DNA of 64,000 bases from Nocardioides ganghwensis (GCF_014779655.1 NZ_JACXYX010000015.1:1-64000); one strand, 5' to 3'. Shown: positions 51,472 through 59,684, counted from the stretch's first letter. A program made the numbers and translations. Notes: generated by a model not told the origin, from the sequence alone.

Positions 51472-52530
51472 TCAGCGGGGGAGCGGCAGCCCCACCACGT
51501 GGACCGCGTTGTGGTCGTGGTTGGAGATCAGCAGGAAGTCGTCGGTCGCGGCCGCGCTCGCGCTGCCCGGAGGCGGCCCGATCACGTGGGTGGCACGCCG
51601 CGTGCGCGGGTCGATCCGGACGACGACGGAGTCCGTACGCAGCCACACGGCGCCGCCGCCGACCGTGAGGTCCCCGCCGCCGATGGCCAGGCCGGTCATC
51701 GCGAGCTGCTCGGCCTCGCCGGAGCGCGGGTCGATGTGGGAGACGGAGCCGTCGCCCTGGTTCATCACCCACACCGCACCGAAGCCCACGTCGAGGAACC
51801 GCGGCCGCGGCCCGACGGGCACGCTCGTCCACGACCCCCTCCGGAGGTCGTACCTCTCGACCGTGCCCTCGTGGGTCGGCACCCACAGCGACCCGAAGCC
51901 GGCCCGCACCGCCACCGCCCCCTCCGGTGCCTCGATCTCCTCCACGACCGCGTCGCCCTCCACCACGACGATCCGCGGCTCGGACGGCTCGACGAGCACG
52001 TACGCCCGGCCGCCGGCGGCACCCACGACCGCCTCGGCCACCGGGCTGGCGGGCAGTCGCACCCGGTCGAGCACGGCGCCCGTGGTCGCGTCGAGGCGGA
52101 AGAGCGCGCTCGGGTTGAGGCTGGGCACCCACACGGACTCCGGCGTCGCAGCGAGCGCCTGCACGACCTCGCCGGGGATCCTGGCCCGTGCGGTGATCGC
52201 GCCGCTCGCGTCGTAGCGCACGGCACCCGGAGCGACGCCCGACAGCCAGACCCCGTCGCCGGCCGTCACGGCGAAGTCGGCGAACGGGCGGGCCGGCAGC
52301 GTACGCGCCTCGACCTCCTTCAGCGACAGGGTCGCGGGGAGGTCGCCCGCTTCGAGGTACGTCGGGCTGGGCGAGTCGTCGGGCGAGGGGGTCTCGCTGG
52401 GGCTCTCGCCAGGAATCTCGCTGGTGGCCTCGCCGGAGCTGGTCGGCTCCTCGGGGCGCTCGTCCTCCGCGCAGCCGAGCAGCGCACCTGCCAGCAGGAG
52501 GAAGGTCGCTACGGGTGGGCCGAGCCTCAT
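51472..52530 (-). CDS. Beta-propeller lipoprotein
   Basis: 352 residues from ATG at 52530. Lipobox LLGC at about residue 20, then an acidic Ser/Pro linker (ESPSETPSPDDSPSPTY). Propeller blades repeat VWLSG.../AVRYD, VWVPS.../LFRLD, LWVPT.../VERYD, VWVMN.../SHID and VWLRT.../VRID, as in Vgb/NHL-type propellers. Function unknown. Its stop lies 13 bp from the convergent BKACE gene. Confidence 0.72.
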   Translation of the reverse strand: MRLGPPVATFLLLAGALLGCAEDERPEEPTSSGEATSEIPGESPSETPSPDDSPSPTYLEAGDLPATLSLKEVEARTLPARPFADFAVTAGDGVWLSGVAPGAVRYDASGAITARARIPGEVVQALAATPESVWVPSLNPSALFRLDATTGAVLDRVRLPASPVAEAVVGAAGGRAYVLVEPSEPRIVVVEGDAVVEEIEAPEGAVAVRAGFGSLWVPTHEGTVERYDLRRGSWTSVPVGPRPRFLDVGFGAVWVMNQGDGSVSHIDPRSGEAEQLAMTGLAIGGGDLTVGGGAVWLRTDSVVVRIDPRTRRATHVIGPPPGSASAAATDDFLLISNHDHNAVHVVGLPLPR

Positions 52531-52695
52531 GCCGTCGATGATCCTCGGCGGGTCGCCGGGCGCACACCGCATTTGCCGGGCGGTCTGGTCCACCGAGGCC
52601 TGTGAGGGCCGCTCCTCGACGTCGCCGCGCCGACACGCCGTACGGACTCCCGCGACACGCCGGTGGCGGCGCGGCTGGAGTCTGGCTCGGGCCCC

Positions 52696-53535
52696 TCAGG
52701 CGGCGACCGGCAGCGCCATCGCTGCTCGCACGGTCCGCACGACGACGTCCGGCGAGAACATCACCTGCTCCCACGTGAAGCGCAGGACGGTCCAGCCGGC
52801 GGTGACGAGGGCGTTGTAGCGCACGCAGTCGGCGTCGTGCTCCGCCTTGCCGGCGTGGAAGGCCCACGAGTTGGCCTCGATGGCGAGCGCGCGGAACGGG
52901 TCGGCCAGGTCGGGGTGGTAGGTCACGCCTCCGACCGTCGTGGCCCACTGCGGGACGACATCGATCCCGGCCTCGACCAGGATCGCCCGGAGGACCGACT
53001 CGAACGGGTTGGCGGCGAGCGGAGTGGCGTGCTCGAGCACGCGGCGGACGCGCTCCGGGGTGTCGGACCGGATCGTGGCGAGGAGGTCGTCGTGGTGCAG
53101 GTGGCCGTGGCGGAGCGCGGAGTCGGCCACGGCCAGCGCCTCGTCGAACGGGAGCTCGGCAGCGCAGTCGAGGACCGTACGCAACCGCGAGGTCGCCCAC
53201 CCGTCACGGTCGGACGGCGGGAGGACGGCGTACGCGAGCTCGGCACGGACGGGTGTGGCGGGCCTGCGCGGCGCGACGACCTGCGGGAACCGTGCCGGCC
53301 ACTTGGTCTCCCACCCCCAGTGCGATGCGGCCGAGAGCAGGCGCAGGTGGCCGCCGACCTCGCGGGCCACCGCCCGGGCCTCGTCGGCCGTCGGCAACGC
53401 GTAGCGGCCGCGGGACACGCGTACGACCTGCCGGGTCTCGACGGCCCGGCGCAGGCGCTTGCGGGTGGTGAGGGAGAGGATCTCTGCCGTCGACCCGATG
53501 CCGCCGAGGCGGGTCAGGGCGGTGACGGGATCCAT
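52696..53535 (-). CDS. AbiEi-like HTH + DUF559-type nuclease-like protein
   Basis: 279 residues from ATG at 53535. The first 60 residues resemble the AbiEi antitoxin winged helix (MDPVTALTRLGGIGSTAEIL and RRAVETRQVVRVSRGRYALP). The C-terminus is Vsr/DUF559-like (NPFESVLRAILVEAGIDVVP, FRALAIEANSWAFHAGKAEH, WTVLRFTWEQVMFSP). Paralogous in design to 12933-13895. No companion toxin is adjacent; enzymatic activity unproven. Confidence 0.62.
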   Translation of the reverse strand: MDPVTALTRLGGIGSTAEILSLTTRKRLRRAVETRQVVRVSRGRYALPTADEARAVAREVGGHLRLLSAASHWGWETKWPARFPQVVAPRRPATPVRAELAYAVLPPSDRDGWATSRLRTVLDCAAELPFDEALAVADSALRHGHLHHDDLLATIRSDTPERVRRVLEHATPLAANPFESVLRAILVEAGIDVVPQWATTVGGVTYHPDLADPFRALAIEANSWAFHAGKAEHDADCVRYNALVTAGWTVLRFTWEQVMFSPDVVVRTVRAAMALPVAA

Positions 53536-53602
53536 GGCCGGGAGTCTGGTCCGGTCGCCGGATCGGCGCGACCGGTCATCCACAGGGGCCAGCGCGGGCC
53601 CC

Positions 53603-54613
53603 TCAGGCGTCGTCGACCTTCTTCATCCCGACCAGACCGGGGCGGTAGGACGGGTCCTCGAGCTGCGCGATCGTGGGCGAGCCGAACATGGGCAGGCCCT
53701 GCTGCTTGCGCAGGAAGCCCCAGACGATGGGCAGGACCACCAGGACGGCCAGGCCGATGCCGGCGATCAGCATCGGGTGGGTCTCCTCCTCGCCGAGCGG
53801 CGCCCAGCCGGACTTGTCGAGCAGGGCGACGCCGCTCATGGTCAGGACGACGACGATGCCGCGGCGGATGAAGGACTGCGGCACGCGCGGGGCGAGCATC
53901 GAGCCGAGGATGGTGCCCGGGACCGACCCGAGCACCAGCGGGACGAGGATCGCCCAGTCGATGCCGTGCAGGGCGATGTTGGAGACGGCGGCCGCCAGGA
54001 CCAGCGGGACCGCCTGGACGAGGTCGGTGCCGACGAGCTTCACCGCGGAGAGGCCGGGGTAGAGCATGAGCAGCGCGATCATGATGACCGAGCCGGAGCC
54101 GACGCTGGTGATGCCGACGAGCAGGCCGCCGAGCATGCCCACCAGGAGCGTCGGCACGACCCGGATCGTGGGGTTGTCGTCGACGACGTGGGAGCCGGAG
54201 CGCACGCGCAGCAGGTTGACGTAGAGGCGGAGGGCGTACGTCGCCGCGGCCAGCAGCAGCGCGAAGCCGATGCAGATGATCAGCACGTGGTTGAGCTCGT
54301 CGATGTCGTCGGTGAACCACGCCACGAGGTGCGGCCCGAGCAGGGCCATCGGGATGGAGCCGATCATCAGCCACTTGGCGAGCTGCATGTTGGGCGAGCC
54401 CTCGCGCTTGTGCACGATCGCGCCGCCGGTCTTGTAGACCGCGGCCGCCGTCAGGTCGGCGGTGACGACCGTCGCGGCCTCGCCCACCCCCAGGAACAGC
54501 AGCGCCGGCGTCATCAGTGCGCCGCCGCCCATGCCGGTCAGCCCGACCACGATGCCGACGATGAAGCCGGCGGCGAGGATGGAGAAGAAGGTGATGGTGA
54601 TGAACTCGAGCAT
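53603..54613 (-). CDS. TauE/SafE-family sulfite/anion exporter
   Basis: 336 residues with about eight membrane helices. The two internally repeated motifs are VGLTGMGGGALMTPALLFLG and VGITSVGSGSVIMIALLMLY. The family exports sulfite, sulfonates or related sulfur anions. Overlaps the phosphatase gene by one base (TGATG) and belongs to a three-gene unit with the APS-kinase fusion, so sulfite or sulfate traffic is the likely role. Confidence 0.85.
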   Translation of the reverse strand: MLEFITITFFSILAAGFIVGIVVGLTGMGGGALMTPALLFLGVGEAATVVTADLTAAAVYKTGGAIVHKREGSPNMQLAKWLMIGSIPMALLGPHLVAWFTDDIDELNHVLIICIGFALLLAAATYALRLYVNLLRVRSGSHVVDDNPTIRVVPTLLVGMLGGLLVGITSVGSGSVIMIALLMLYPGLSAVKLVGTDLVQAVPLVLAAAVSNIALHGIDWAILVPLVLGSVPGTILGSMLAPRVPQSFIRRGIVVVLTMSGVALLDKSGWAPLGEEETHPMLIAGIGLAVLVVLPIVWGFLRKQQGLPMFGSPTIAQLEDPSYRPGLVGMKKVDDA

Positions 54614-55158
54614 CAGCGCTCTCCGACGAGTCTGGGGACGACGACGCTCAGCATGGCAGTGATTGTGCCGGTTGCCGTCTCGGCGGCCGCCGTACCGCGC
54701 CGGTAGGGGTCGGCCACGTCGTGGGCGGGGGAGGCGGGCGTACGCCGCCGGCCGGCGGCCTCGACCAGCTCGCGGCCGCTCAGGCCGGGGAGCTCCGCGA
54801 TCGTCGCCTCGAACTGCCCGAGCGTGAAGACCTTGCGGTGCAGCTGCGGGTGGTCGTCGAGGATGTGCTGGCGGTGGGTGGACTCCGCGGTGAGGACCAG
54901 GTCGGCGTCGGCGAGGACCGCTGCGGAGAGGTAGCGGCTGCGGAAGGCGTCGGCGCCCCCGGGAGCGAGGGTCGGCGGCAGCGTGGGCGTCATGTCCGTG
55001 TTGATCGCGTGGCCGTCACGGGCGTGCGTGCCCGCGCTGCTGAACTCGACGCCCGACCGCTCGGGGTCACCGGCCAGGTCGCGCGCGACGAGCTCCATGA
55101 CGGGCGAGCGACAGATGTTGGCGGTGCACACGAAGAGCACCCGGAGCGGCTCAGGCAT
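54613..55158 (-). CDS. Low-molecular-weight protein-tyrosine-phosphatase-like
   Basis: 181 residues. The P-loop CTANICRSP at residue about 11 is the C-x5-R motif of LMW phosphatases, and the late AHDVADPYRRG supplies the general-acid Asp. Similar proteins in actinobacteria dephosphorylate proteins, but beside an APS kinase a role on phosphorylated sulfur metabolites or on the regulation of the pathway is possible. Start overlaps the cysC-type gene by 8 bp. Confidence 0.8.
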   Translation of the reverse strand: MPEPLRVLFVCTANICRSPVMELVARDLAGDPERSGVEFSSAGTHARDGHAINTDMTPTLPPTLAPGGADAFRSRYLSAAVLADADLVLTAESTHRQHILDDHPQLHRKVFTLGQFEATIAELPGLSGRELVEAAGRRRTPASPAHDVADPYRRGTAAAETATGTITAMLSVVVPRLVGER

Positions 55159-56377
55159 GGGTGCCGGTCAGCGTCGGCAGGTGGAGGAAGCCCGCCTCGT
55201 CGAGCGCGACCAGGACGTCGTCCAGCGCGTCCTCGATGGTGCGGCCCGTCGTGTCCACGCGTACGGCGGGGTCCTCCGGCTCCTCGTAGGGCGACGAGAT
55301 CCCGGTGAACTCGGGGATCTCGCCGGCGCGCGCCTTGGCGTACAGGCCCTTGCGGTCCCGGCGCTCGCACTCCTCCAGCGGCGTGGCGACGTGGACGAGG
55401 AAGAACGCCCCGCCGGCGGCCTCGACCATCTCCCGCACCTGCTCGCGGGTCTCGGCGAACGGCGCGATCGGCGAGCAGACGGCGACCCCGCCGTGGCGGG
55501 CGATCTCGGCGGCCACCCAGCCGATGCGGCGGATGTTGGTCTCGCGGTCGGCCTTGGAGAAGGTGAGCCCGGCGGACAGGTGGCGGCGTACGACGTCGCC
55601 GTCGAGGCTGGTCACCGACCGGCCGCCCTGCTCGAGGAGGAGGTCCATCAGGGCGCGGGCGAGGGTGGACTTGCCGCTGCCGGAGAGACCGGTGAAGAAC
55701 AGGACGAGCCCCTGGTCCTCCCGCGCGGGCCGGTCCTCGTCGACGATGGCGGCGATGGCGGCGGGGAAGGCGTCGGGGAGGGTGGCCCCGGTCTCGACAC
55801 GCTCGCTGCTCAACCAGCGGTCGGCCAGGGCGTGGACCGGGTCGGGCCCGGCGTACGTCCCCACGACCTGCGCCCCCAGGGCGTGGTCGGCCTCGGCGTC
55901 GCCGTGGGAGGGGAGCGGCACCGCCACGACGGAGGCGTCGTCGAGCAGCTCGGCGGCCGCGAGGGTGGCGCGGACGAGCGCGACGGGGGAGAGCTCGGCG
56001 GTCCCGGTGCCGGTCAGCGCGAGGAGGACAACACGGCCGAGGCCGCGGAGCTCGGCGAGGTCGGCCTCGGTGAGCGCGTCGACGACCGGCACGAACGTGG
56101 CGCCGGCGTGCTGCTCCCGCACCTGCGCGGGCGTGAGGTGCAGCCGGCGGAAGGGGCCGTACTGGGCGTGGGTCAGCGGCTCGAGCGAGCCGTCGGCGGC
56201 GACCCGGGCCAGCGGCAGCCCCTCGGGATCGACCAGCTCGGCCTCGGCGGCGCCGTCGGGGAGGGTCAGGGTGACGGGGGAGCCGGGCTCGTTGAAGCGG
56301 GTGAGCGGGGCGTAGGCGCCGGAGACCAGGAGCTCCAGGTCGTCGAGCTCGGTCGGCGTCGGGCAGTGCTGGATCAC
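55151..56377 (-). CDS. cysC: Adenylyl-sulfate kinase fused to a degenerate ATP-sulfurylase-like domain
   Basis: 408 residues. Residues about 215-395 are APS kinase: FFTGLSGSGKSTLARALMD (P-loop), LDGDVVRRHLSAGLTFSKAD, ERDRKGLYAKARAGEIPEF and the FTGISSPYEEPEDPAVRVDT tail. Residues about 1-195 begin PTPTELDDLELLVSGAYAPL as in ATP sulfurylase/PUA-like domains, but no HxxH site was found, so it is probably structural or regulatory. The linker contains DRWLSSERVET, encoded by a genome repeat. APS + ATP give PAPS. First gene of a unit with the phosphatase and TauE. Confidence 0.85.
   Translation of the reverse strand: MIQHCPTPTELDDLELLVSGAYAPLTRFNEPGSPVTLTLPDGAAEAELVDPEGLPLARVAADGSLEPLTHAQYGPFRRLHLTPAQVREQHAGATFVPVVDALTEADLAELRGLGRVVLLALTGTGTAELSPVALVRATLAAAELLDDASVVAVPLPSHGDAEADHALGAQVVGTYAGPDPVHALADRWLSSERVETGATLPDAFPAAIAAIVDEDRPAREDQGLVLFFTGLSGSGKSTLARALMDLLLEQGGRSVTSLDGDVVRRHLSAGLTFSKADRETNIRRIGWVAAEIARHGGVAVCSPIAPFAETREQVREMVEAAGGAFFLVHVATPLEECERRDRKGLYAKARAGEIPEFTGISSPYEEPEDPAVRVDTTGRTIEDALDDVLVALDEAGFLHLPTLTGTHA
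55790..55820. repeat. 'CTCAACCAGCGG' repeat inside the cysC coding sequence
   Basis: 31 bp, GGTCTCGACACGCTCGCTGC then TCAACCAGCGG, identical in its core to the intergenic repeats at 50091 and 60098. It is in frame and specifies DRWLSSERVET between the two domains of the protein. Confidence 0.85.
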
Positions 56378-56418
56378 CCGCGCATCCTCTCACCCTGACG
56401 GTGAGTAGCCTGCGCCCC

Positions 56419-57387
56419 ATGTCTGCCGCTGCCGCTCAGCCCGTCGTCGCCGAGATCGTCCGCTCCGGGTTCGTCGAGGGCCACCACTACGGCTCGATCG
56501 TGGCGCTCGCCGCCGACGGCACCGTGGAGTGGTCGGTGGGCGACGTCGAGGCGCCGGTGCTCCCGCGCTCGAGCAACAAGCCGGTCCAGGCCCTCGCCAT
56601 GGTCGAGCTCGGCCTGGACCTGCCCGACGACCTGCTGGCGCTGGCGTGCGCGTCCCACTCGGGCGAGCCGTTCCACGTCGAGGGCGTACGCCGCACGCTG
56701 GCGTCGGCCGGGCTGGACGAGTCGGCCCTGCAGACGCCGCCCGACTTCCCGCTCGACGACGCCGCGCGCGAGGCCGTCCTGCGCGCGGGCGGGGCCAGGA
56801 CCCCGATCCTGATGAACTGCTCCGGCAAGCACGCCGCCATGCTCGCCACGTGCGTGCTCCGCGGCTGGGACACCGGGACCTACCTCGCCCCCGACCACCC
56901 GCTGCAGGTGGCGATCATCGACACGTTCGCCCGGCTCACCGGCGAGCCGGTGACGACCGTCGCGGTCGACGGCTGCGGCGCGCCGCTGCTGTCGACCTCG
57001 CTGACCGGGCTCGCGCGGGCGTTCTCCTCCCTCGCCGCCGCGACCGAGGGTCCGCAGCGCCGCGTGGCGGACGCCATCCGGCGCCACCCCGAGTTCGTCA
57101 GCGGCACCACCCGCGACGAGCTCGCGCTGCTGCGCGCCGTGCCCGGAATGATCGGCAAGGCCGGCGCGGAGTCTGTGTACGCCGTCGCGCTGCCCGACGG
57201 CCGCGCGTGGGCGCTCAAGACCGACGACGGCGCGCCCCGCGTACGCCCGGTGCTGATGGCCGAGGCCCTGCGTCGCTCCGGCGTGCTCGACGAGGAAGGG
57301 GTCGACGCCGAGGCGGTGCGGTCAACGGGGCGGCTCGAGCTCCTCGGCGGCGGGGTGCCGGTCGGGGAGATCCGCGCGGTCTTCTGA
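56419..57387 (+). CDS. Type-II-like asparaginase (Rhizobium-type family)
   Basis: 322 residues. The GHHYGSIVALAADGTVEWSV start and the motifs RSSNKPVQALAM, ASHSGEPFH, PILMNCSGKHAAMLATCV, AVDGCGAPLLSTSL and GMIGKAGAESVYAVALPDG follow the thermolabile/Rhizobium etli asparaginase family, in which Ser-Lys pairs catalyse hydrolysis of asparagine to aspartate and ammonia. ATG at 56419. No signal peptide, so cytoplasmic. Its last 66 bp overlap the convergent VanZ gene. Confidence 0.87.
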   Translation: MSAAAAQPVVAEIVRSGFVEGHHYGSIVALAADGTVEWSVGDVEAPVLPRSSNKPVQALAMVELGLDLPDDLLALACASHSGEPFHVEGVRRTLASAGLDESALQTPPDFPLDDAAREAVLRAGGARTPILMNCSGKHAAMLATCVLRGWDTGTYLAPDHPLQVAIIDTFARLTGEPVTTVAVDGCGAPLLSTSLTGLARAFSSLAAATEGPQRRVADAIRRHPEFVSGTTRDELALLRAVPGMIGKAGAESVYAVALPDGRAWALKTDDGAPRVRPVLMAEALRRSGVLDEEGVDAEAVRSTGRLELLGGGVPVGEIRAVF

Positions 57388-57801
57388 GCCGACCGCGAGC
57401 CCGAGGAGCGCTCCGAGCAGGGTGCCGAGGGTGTTGGCGACGACGTCGGCGTGCGTCGCCGAGCGCCCGCCCAGCGCCACGGCCTGCACGACCTCGACGA
57501 GGAACGACGCGGTGAAGCCGATCGCGGTCCAGTCGCGCCACGTGGGCCGCGGCCACAGGAGCGTGCCGAGCAGGCTCAGCGGCACGAACGCGGCGGCGTT
57601 GAGGCCGAACTCCACTCGCTCCGGCGCCGCCAGGACCTCCGGCAGCCCCAGTCGGCCCAGGATCCCCGACCCGGTCTCGACCAGCCACGACGGCCCGGCC
57701 GCCGACGGCGCCAGCAGGGTGACCGCCAGCACCACGGTCCACGCCGCGAGCGCCACGGCCAGCGCCCGGCGTACGGCGGGGTGGAGCGGGCGGCGGGACA
57801 T
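57322..57801 (-). CDS. VanZ-like membrane protein
   Basis: 159 residues with about four membrane helices. VanZ family features: FGLNAAAFVPLSLLGTLLWP, FTASFLVEVVQAVALGGRSA and THADVVANTLGTLLGALLG. Function unclear (VanZ confers teicoplanin tolerance in enterococci). Overlaps the asparaginase 3' end on the opposite strand. Confidence 0.85.
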   Translation of the reverse strand: MSRRPLHPAVRRALAVALAAWTVVLAVTLLAPSAAGPSWLVETGSGILGRLGLPEVLAAPERVEFGLNAAAFVPLSLLGTLLWPRPTWRDWTAIGFTASFLVEVVQAVALGGRSATHADVVANTLGTLLGALLGLAVGSEDRADLPDRHPAAEELEPPR

Positions 57802-57852
57802 GCCGCGATCCTAGACGGCGCCCGATGTCACCCTGAGAGGGGTGCGAGCAGC

Positions 57853-57938
57853 GCTGTTAGCGCGAAAGTGCGCTTGACAATTGGCATTGTGAGTGGTCTC
57901 ACCTGCCGAGGACTTGTGTTCTGCTAACAGAGTTAGCA
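57853..57938. promoter_or_regulatory. Promoter with GTTAGC palindrome before the XRE gene
   Basis: TGCTAAC-AGA-GTTAGCA (57922-57938) is a perfect 7-bp palindrome 10 bp before the ATG. A half-site GCTGTTAGC lies at 57853-57861 and TTGACA at 57874-57879. The palindrome would overlap the promoter or leader and is a good autoregulatory operator for the HTH protein. Confidence 0.6.
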
Positions 57939-57948
57939 CACTGGAGAC

Positions 57949-58386
57949 ATGGCCAAGGACAAGAGCCCGGCCAGGACGAGCGGCAAGAGCGGCGATCGCG
58001 CCGGCACGAAGACCAGCAAGGCGGTCGTCGACTCGCTCGGCTCGCTGGGCGACTACCTCAAGGAGCAGCGCCTCGGTGCGCAGCTCTCCCTCCGACAGCT
58101 CGCCGACCAGGTCGGCGTCAGCAACCCCTACCTCAGCCAGATCGAGCGCGGCCTGCGCAAGCCGTCCGCCGAGGTGCTCCAGCAGCTGGCACGCGCCCTG
58201 CGCGTCAGCGCCGAGCAGCTCTACGTCCGCGCCGGCATCGTCCACCCCGACCCCGGGCAGGCCGGCTCCGTCGAGCTGGCGATCCTGGCCGACACGGCGC
58301 TGACCGAGCGGCAGAAGAACTCGCTGCTCGACGTCTACGCCTCGTTCCTCGCGCTCAACGAGCGCGACACGGCCCCACCCCCGTAG
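57949..58386 (+). CDS. XRE-family regulator upstream of hbhA
   Basis: 145 residues. A basic N-terminal tail of about 30 residues is followed by an XRE HTH (LGDYLKEQRLGAQLSLRQLA, VSNPYLSQIERGLRKPSAEV). The VSNPYLSQIERG recognition helix resembles the mycobacterial Rv0474 regulator, which also precedes hbhA (Rv0475). Separated from the HbhA-like gene by 85 bp containing 11-bp tandem repeats. Operator candidate at 57922. Confidence 0.85.
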   Translation: MAKDKSPARTSGKSGDRAGTKTSKAVVDSLGSLGDYLKEQRLGAQLSLRQLADQVGVSNPYLSQIERGLRKPSAEVLQQLARALRVSAEQLYVRAGIVHPDPGQAGSVELAILADTALTERQKNSLLDVYASFLALNERDTAPPP

Positions 58387-58424
58387 GACCCCCGTACGAC
58401 CCCCGAACGACCCCCGTACGACCC
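58387..58424. repeat. 11-bp tandem repeat GACCCCCGTAC
   Basis: Three copies at 58387, 58398 and 58409 (middle one GACCCCCGAAC) plus a 5-bp partial, directly after the XRE stop and before the hbhA ribosome-binding site. Confidence 0.85.
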
Positions 58425-58471
58425 AGTAGCACCCTGCAGCACCCACCGGACCCGAGAGAAGGAGCACCACC

Positions 58472-59194
58472 ATGGCAACCGCCAAGTTCGACATCAAGAC
58501 CGAGGCCCTCAAGCCCGTCCTGGCCGGTGTCGGCGTGACCGACCTCGCCGTCGAGGCCGTCCGCGAGGCAGTGGCCGACGTGCAGAAGCGCGTCGCCGCG
58601 GTCCAGAAGGACGTCACCATGCGCGTCAACGACGTGCAGAAGACCGCCACCGACCCCAAGGCGCTGCGCAAGCAGGCCCAGGCCCGTCGCGCCGCCATCG
58701 AGGCCCGCGTCTCCGAGCTCCAGGCCGAGGCCCTCGCCTACCCCGCCAAGGTCTCCACCCAGGTGACCACGCTCGTCGACGAGAACGTCGCCGCGGCCAA
58801 CGCGACCTACTCCGACCTGGTCAAGCGCGGCGAGTCCCTCGTGGGCCGCATCCGCCGCCAGGAGTCGACCAAGGCCACGGTGAAGTCCGCCAAGACCACC
58901 GCGTCGAAGGCCAAGGCCACCGCCACCCAGGCCAAGAAGGCTGCCGAGGCCAACGTCGAGGCCGCCGACAGGACCGCCGCCACCAAGGTCGCCCCCAAGC
59001 CGAAGCCGACCGCCAAGAAGGCGACCCAGAAGGCTGCCGGCAAGAAGGCCGCCGCCACGACCGCGCGCAAGACCGCGGCCAAGAAGACCGCCACCGCCCA
59101 GAGCAGCGCCAAGGCCACGGCGACCGCCGCGACCACGACCGCGACCAACGCGGTCAAGGCCGTCGCCGACGCCGCCGAGAAGGTCGGCGACTGA
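58472..59194 (+). CDS. hbhA: Heparin-binding-hemagglutinin-like Lys/Ala-rich protein
   Basis: 240 residues. N-terminal coiled coil (TEALKPVLAGVGVTDLAVEA to about residue 140) followed by a Lys/Ala/Thr-rich tail (KKATQKAAGKKAAATTARK) typical of HBHA and histone-H1-like proteins. In mycobacteria HbhA binds host glycosaminoglycans and is also found on lipid inclusions. In an environmental actinobacterium adhesion or DNA binding are alternatives. ATG at 58472 after GAGAGAAGGAG. Confidence 0.75.
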   Translation: MATAKFDIKTEALKPVLAGVGVTDLAVEAVREAVADVQKRVAAVQKDVTMRVNDVQKTATDPKALRKQAQARRAAIEARVSELQAEALAYPAKVSTQVTTLVDENVAAANATYSDLVKRGESLVGRIRRQESTKATVKSAKTTASKAKATATQAKKAAEANVEAADRTAATKVAPKPKPTAKKATQKAAGKKAAATTARKTAAKKTATAQSSAKATATAATTTATNAVKAVADAAEKVGD

Positions 59195-59245
59195 AGAGCG
59201 CCAGCCGACGACGACCAGCTGATGCTGTTCTGATCTTGTCATGAG

Positions 59246-59277
59246 AGAGGCCCCCTTCCATCAGGACGGGGGCCTCT
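59246..59277. terminator. Hairpin terminator between hbhA and the GlsB-like gene
   Basis: 10-bp stem AGAGGCCCCC (59246-59255) with GGGGGCCTCT (59268-59277); it lies between convergent genes. Confidence 0.75.
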
Positions 59278-59297
59278 TGCTTCGTCTGAATGGGTCG

Positions 59298-59558
59298 TCA
59301 GACGTGGCTCTTCTCCTTGCCCGCGACGCCCTCCGCGACGCCGATGAGGAGCACGGCAGCCACCACGGCCAGCACGAAGCCGATGACGTTGAGCTCCCAG
59401 ATGCTGCCGGTGCCGAACAGCTGGGCGATCAGCCCGCCGATCAGAGACCCCACGAGTCCCAGGCCGAGCGTGGCGAGAATGCCGAGGTTCTGCTTGCCGG
59501 GCTTGATGAGGCGCGCGAGCGCGCCGATGATGAGGCCAGCTACGAGGAATCCGATCAT
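59298..59558 (-). CDS. GlsB/YeaQ/YmgE-family small membrane protein
   Basis: 86 residues, three membrane helices with Gly-rich packing (LVAGLIIGALARLIKPG, LGLGLVGSLIGGLIAQLFG, IGFVLAVVAAVLLIGVAEG). The family is known as transglycosylase-associated or stress-response proteins of unknown mechanism. Confidence 0.85.
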   Translation of the reverse strand: MIGFLVAGLIIGALARLIKPGKQNLGILATLGLGLVGSLIGGLIAQLFGTGSIWELNVIGFVLAVVAAVLLIGVAEGVAGKEKSHV

Positions 59559-59613
59559 GGGGTGGAGGTACCCCCGGCGGCGTGACGGTATGCGCCGGCG
59601 GGGGTTGCGGCGA

Positions 59614-59657
59614 GCGTCATGCGAAGTTGCAGTCATGCGTACGGCTTTGTATGACGC
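59614..59657. repeat. 44-bp palindromic repeat, copy 7
   Basis: Begins GCGTCATGCGAAGTTGCAGT and ends GGCTTTGTATGACGC; the most divergent copy and the only unpaired one, in the divergent gap before the DUF2516 gene. Confidence 0.8.
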
Positions 59658-59684
59658 CTCGGCCCGTCCGGCTACCCTCGTGGC

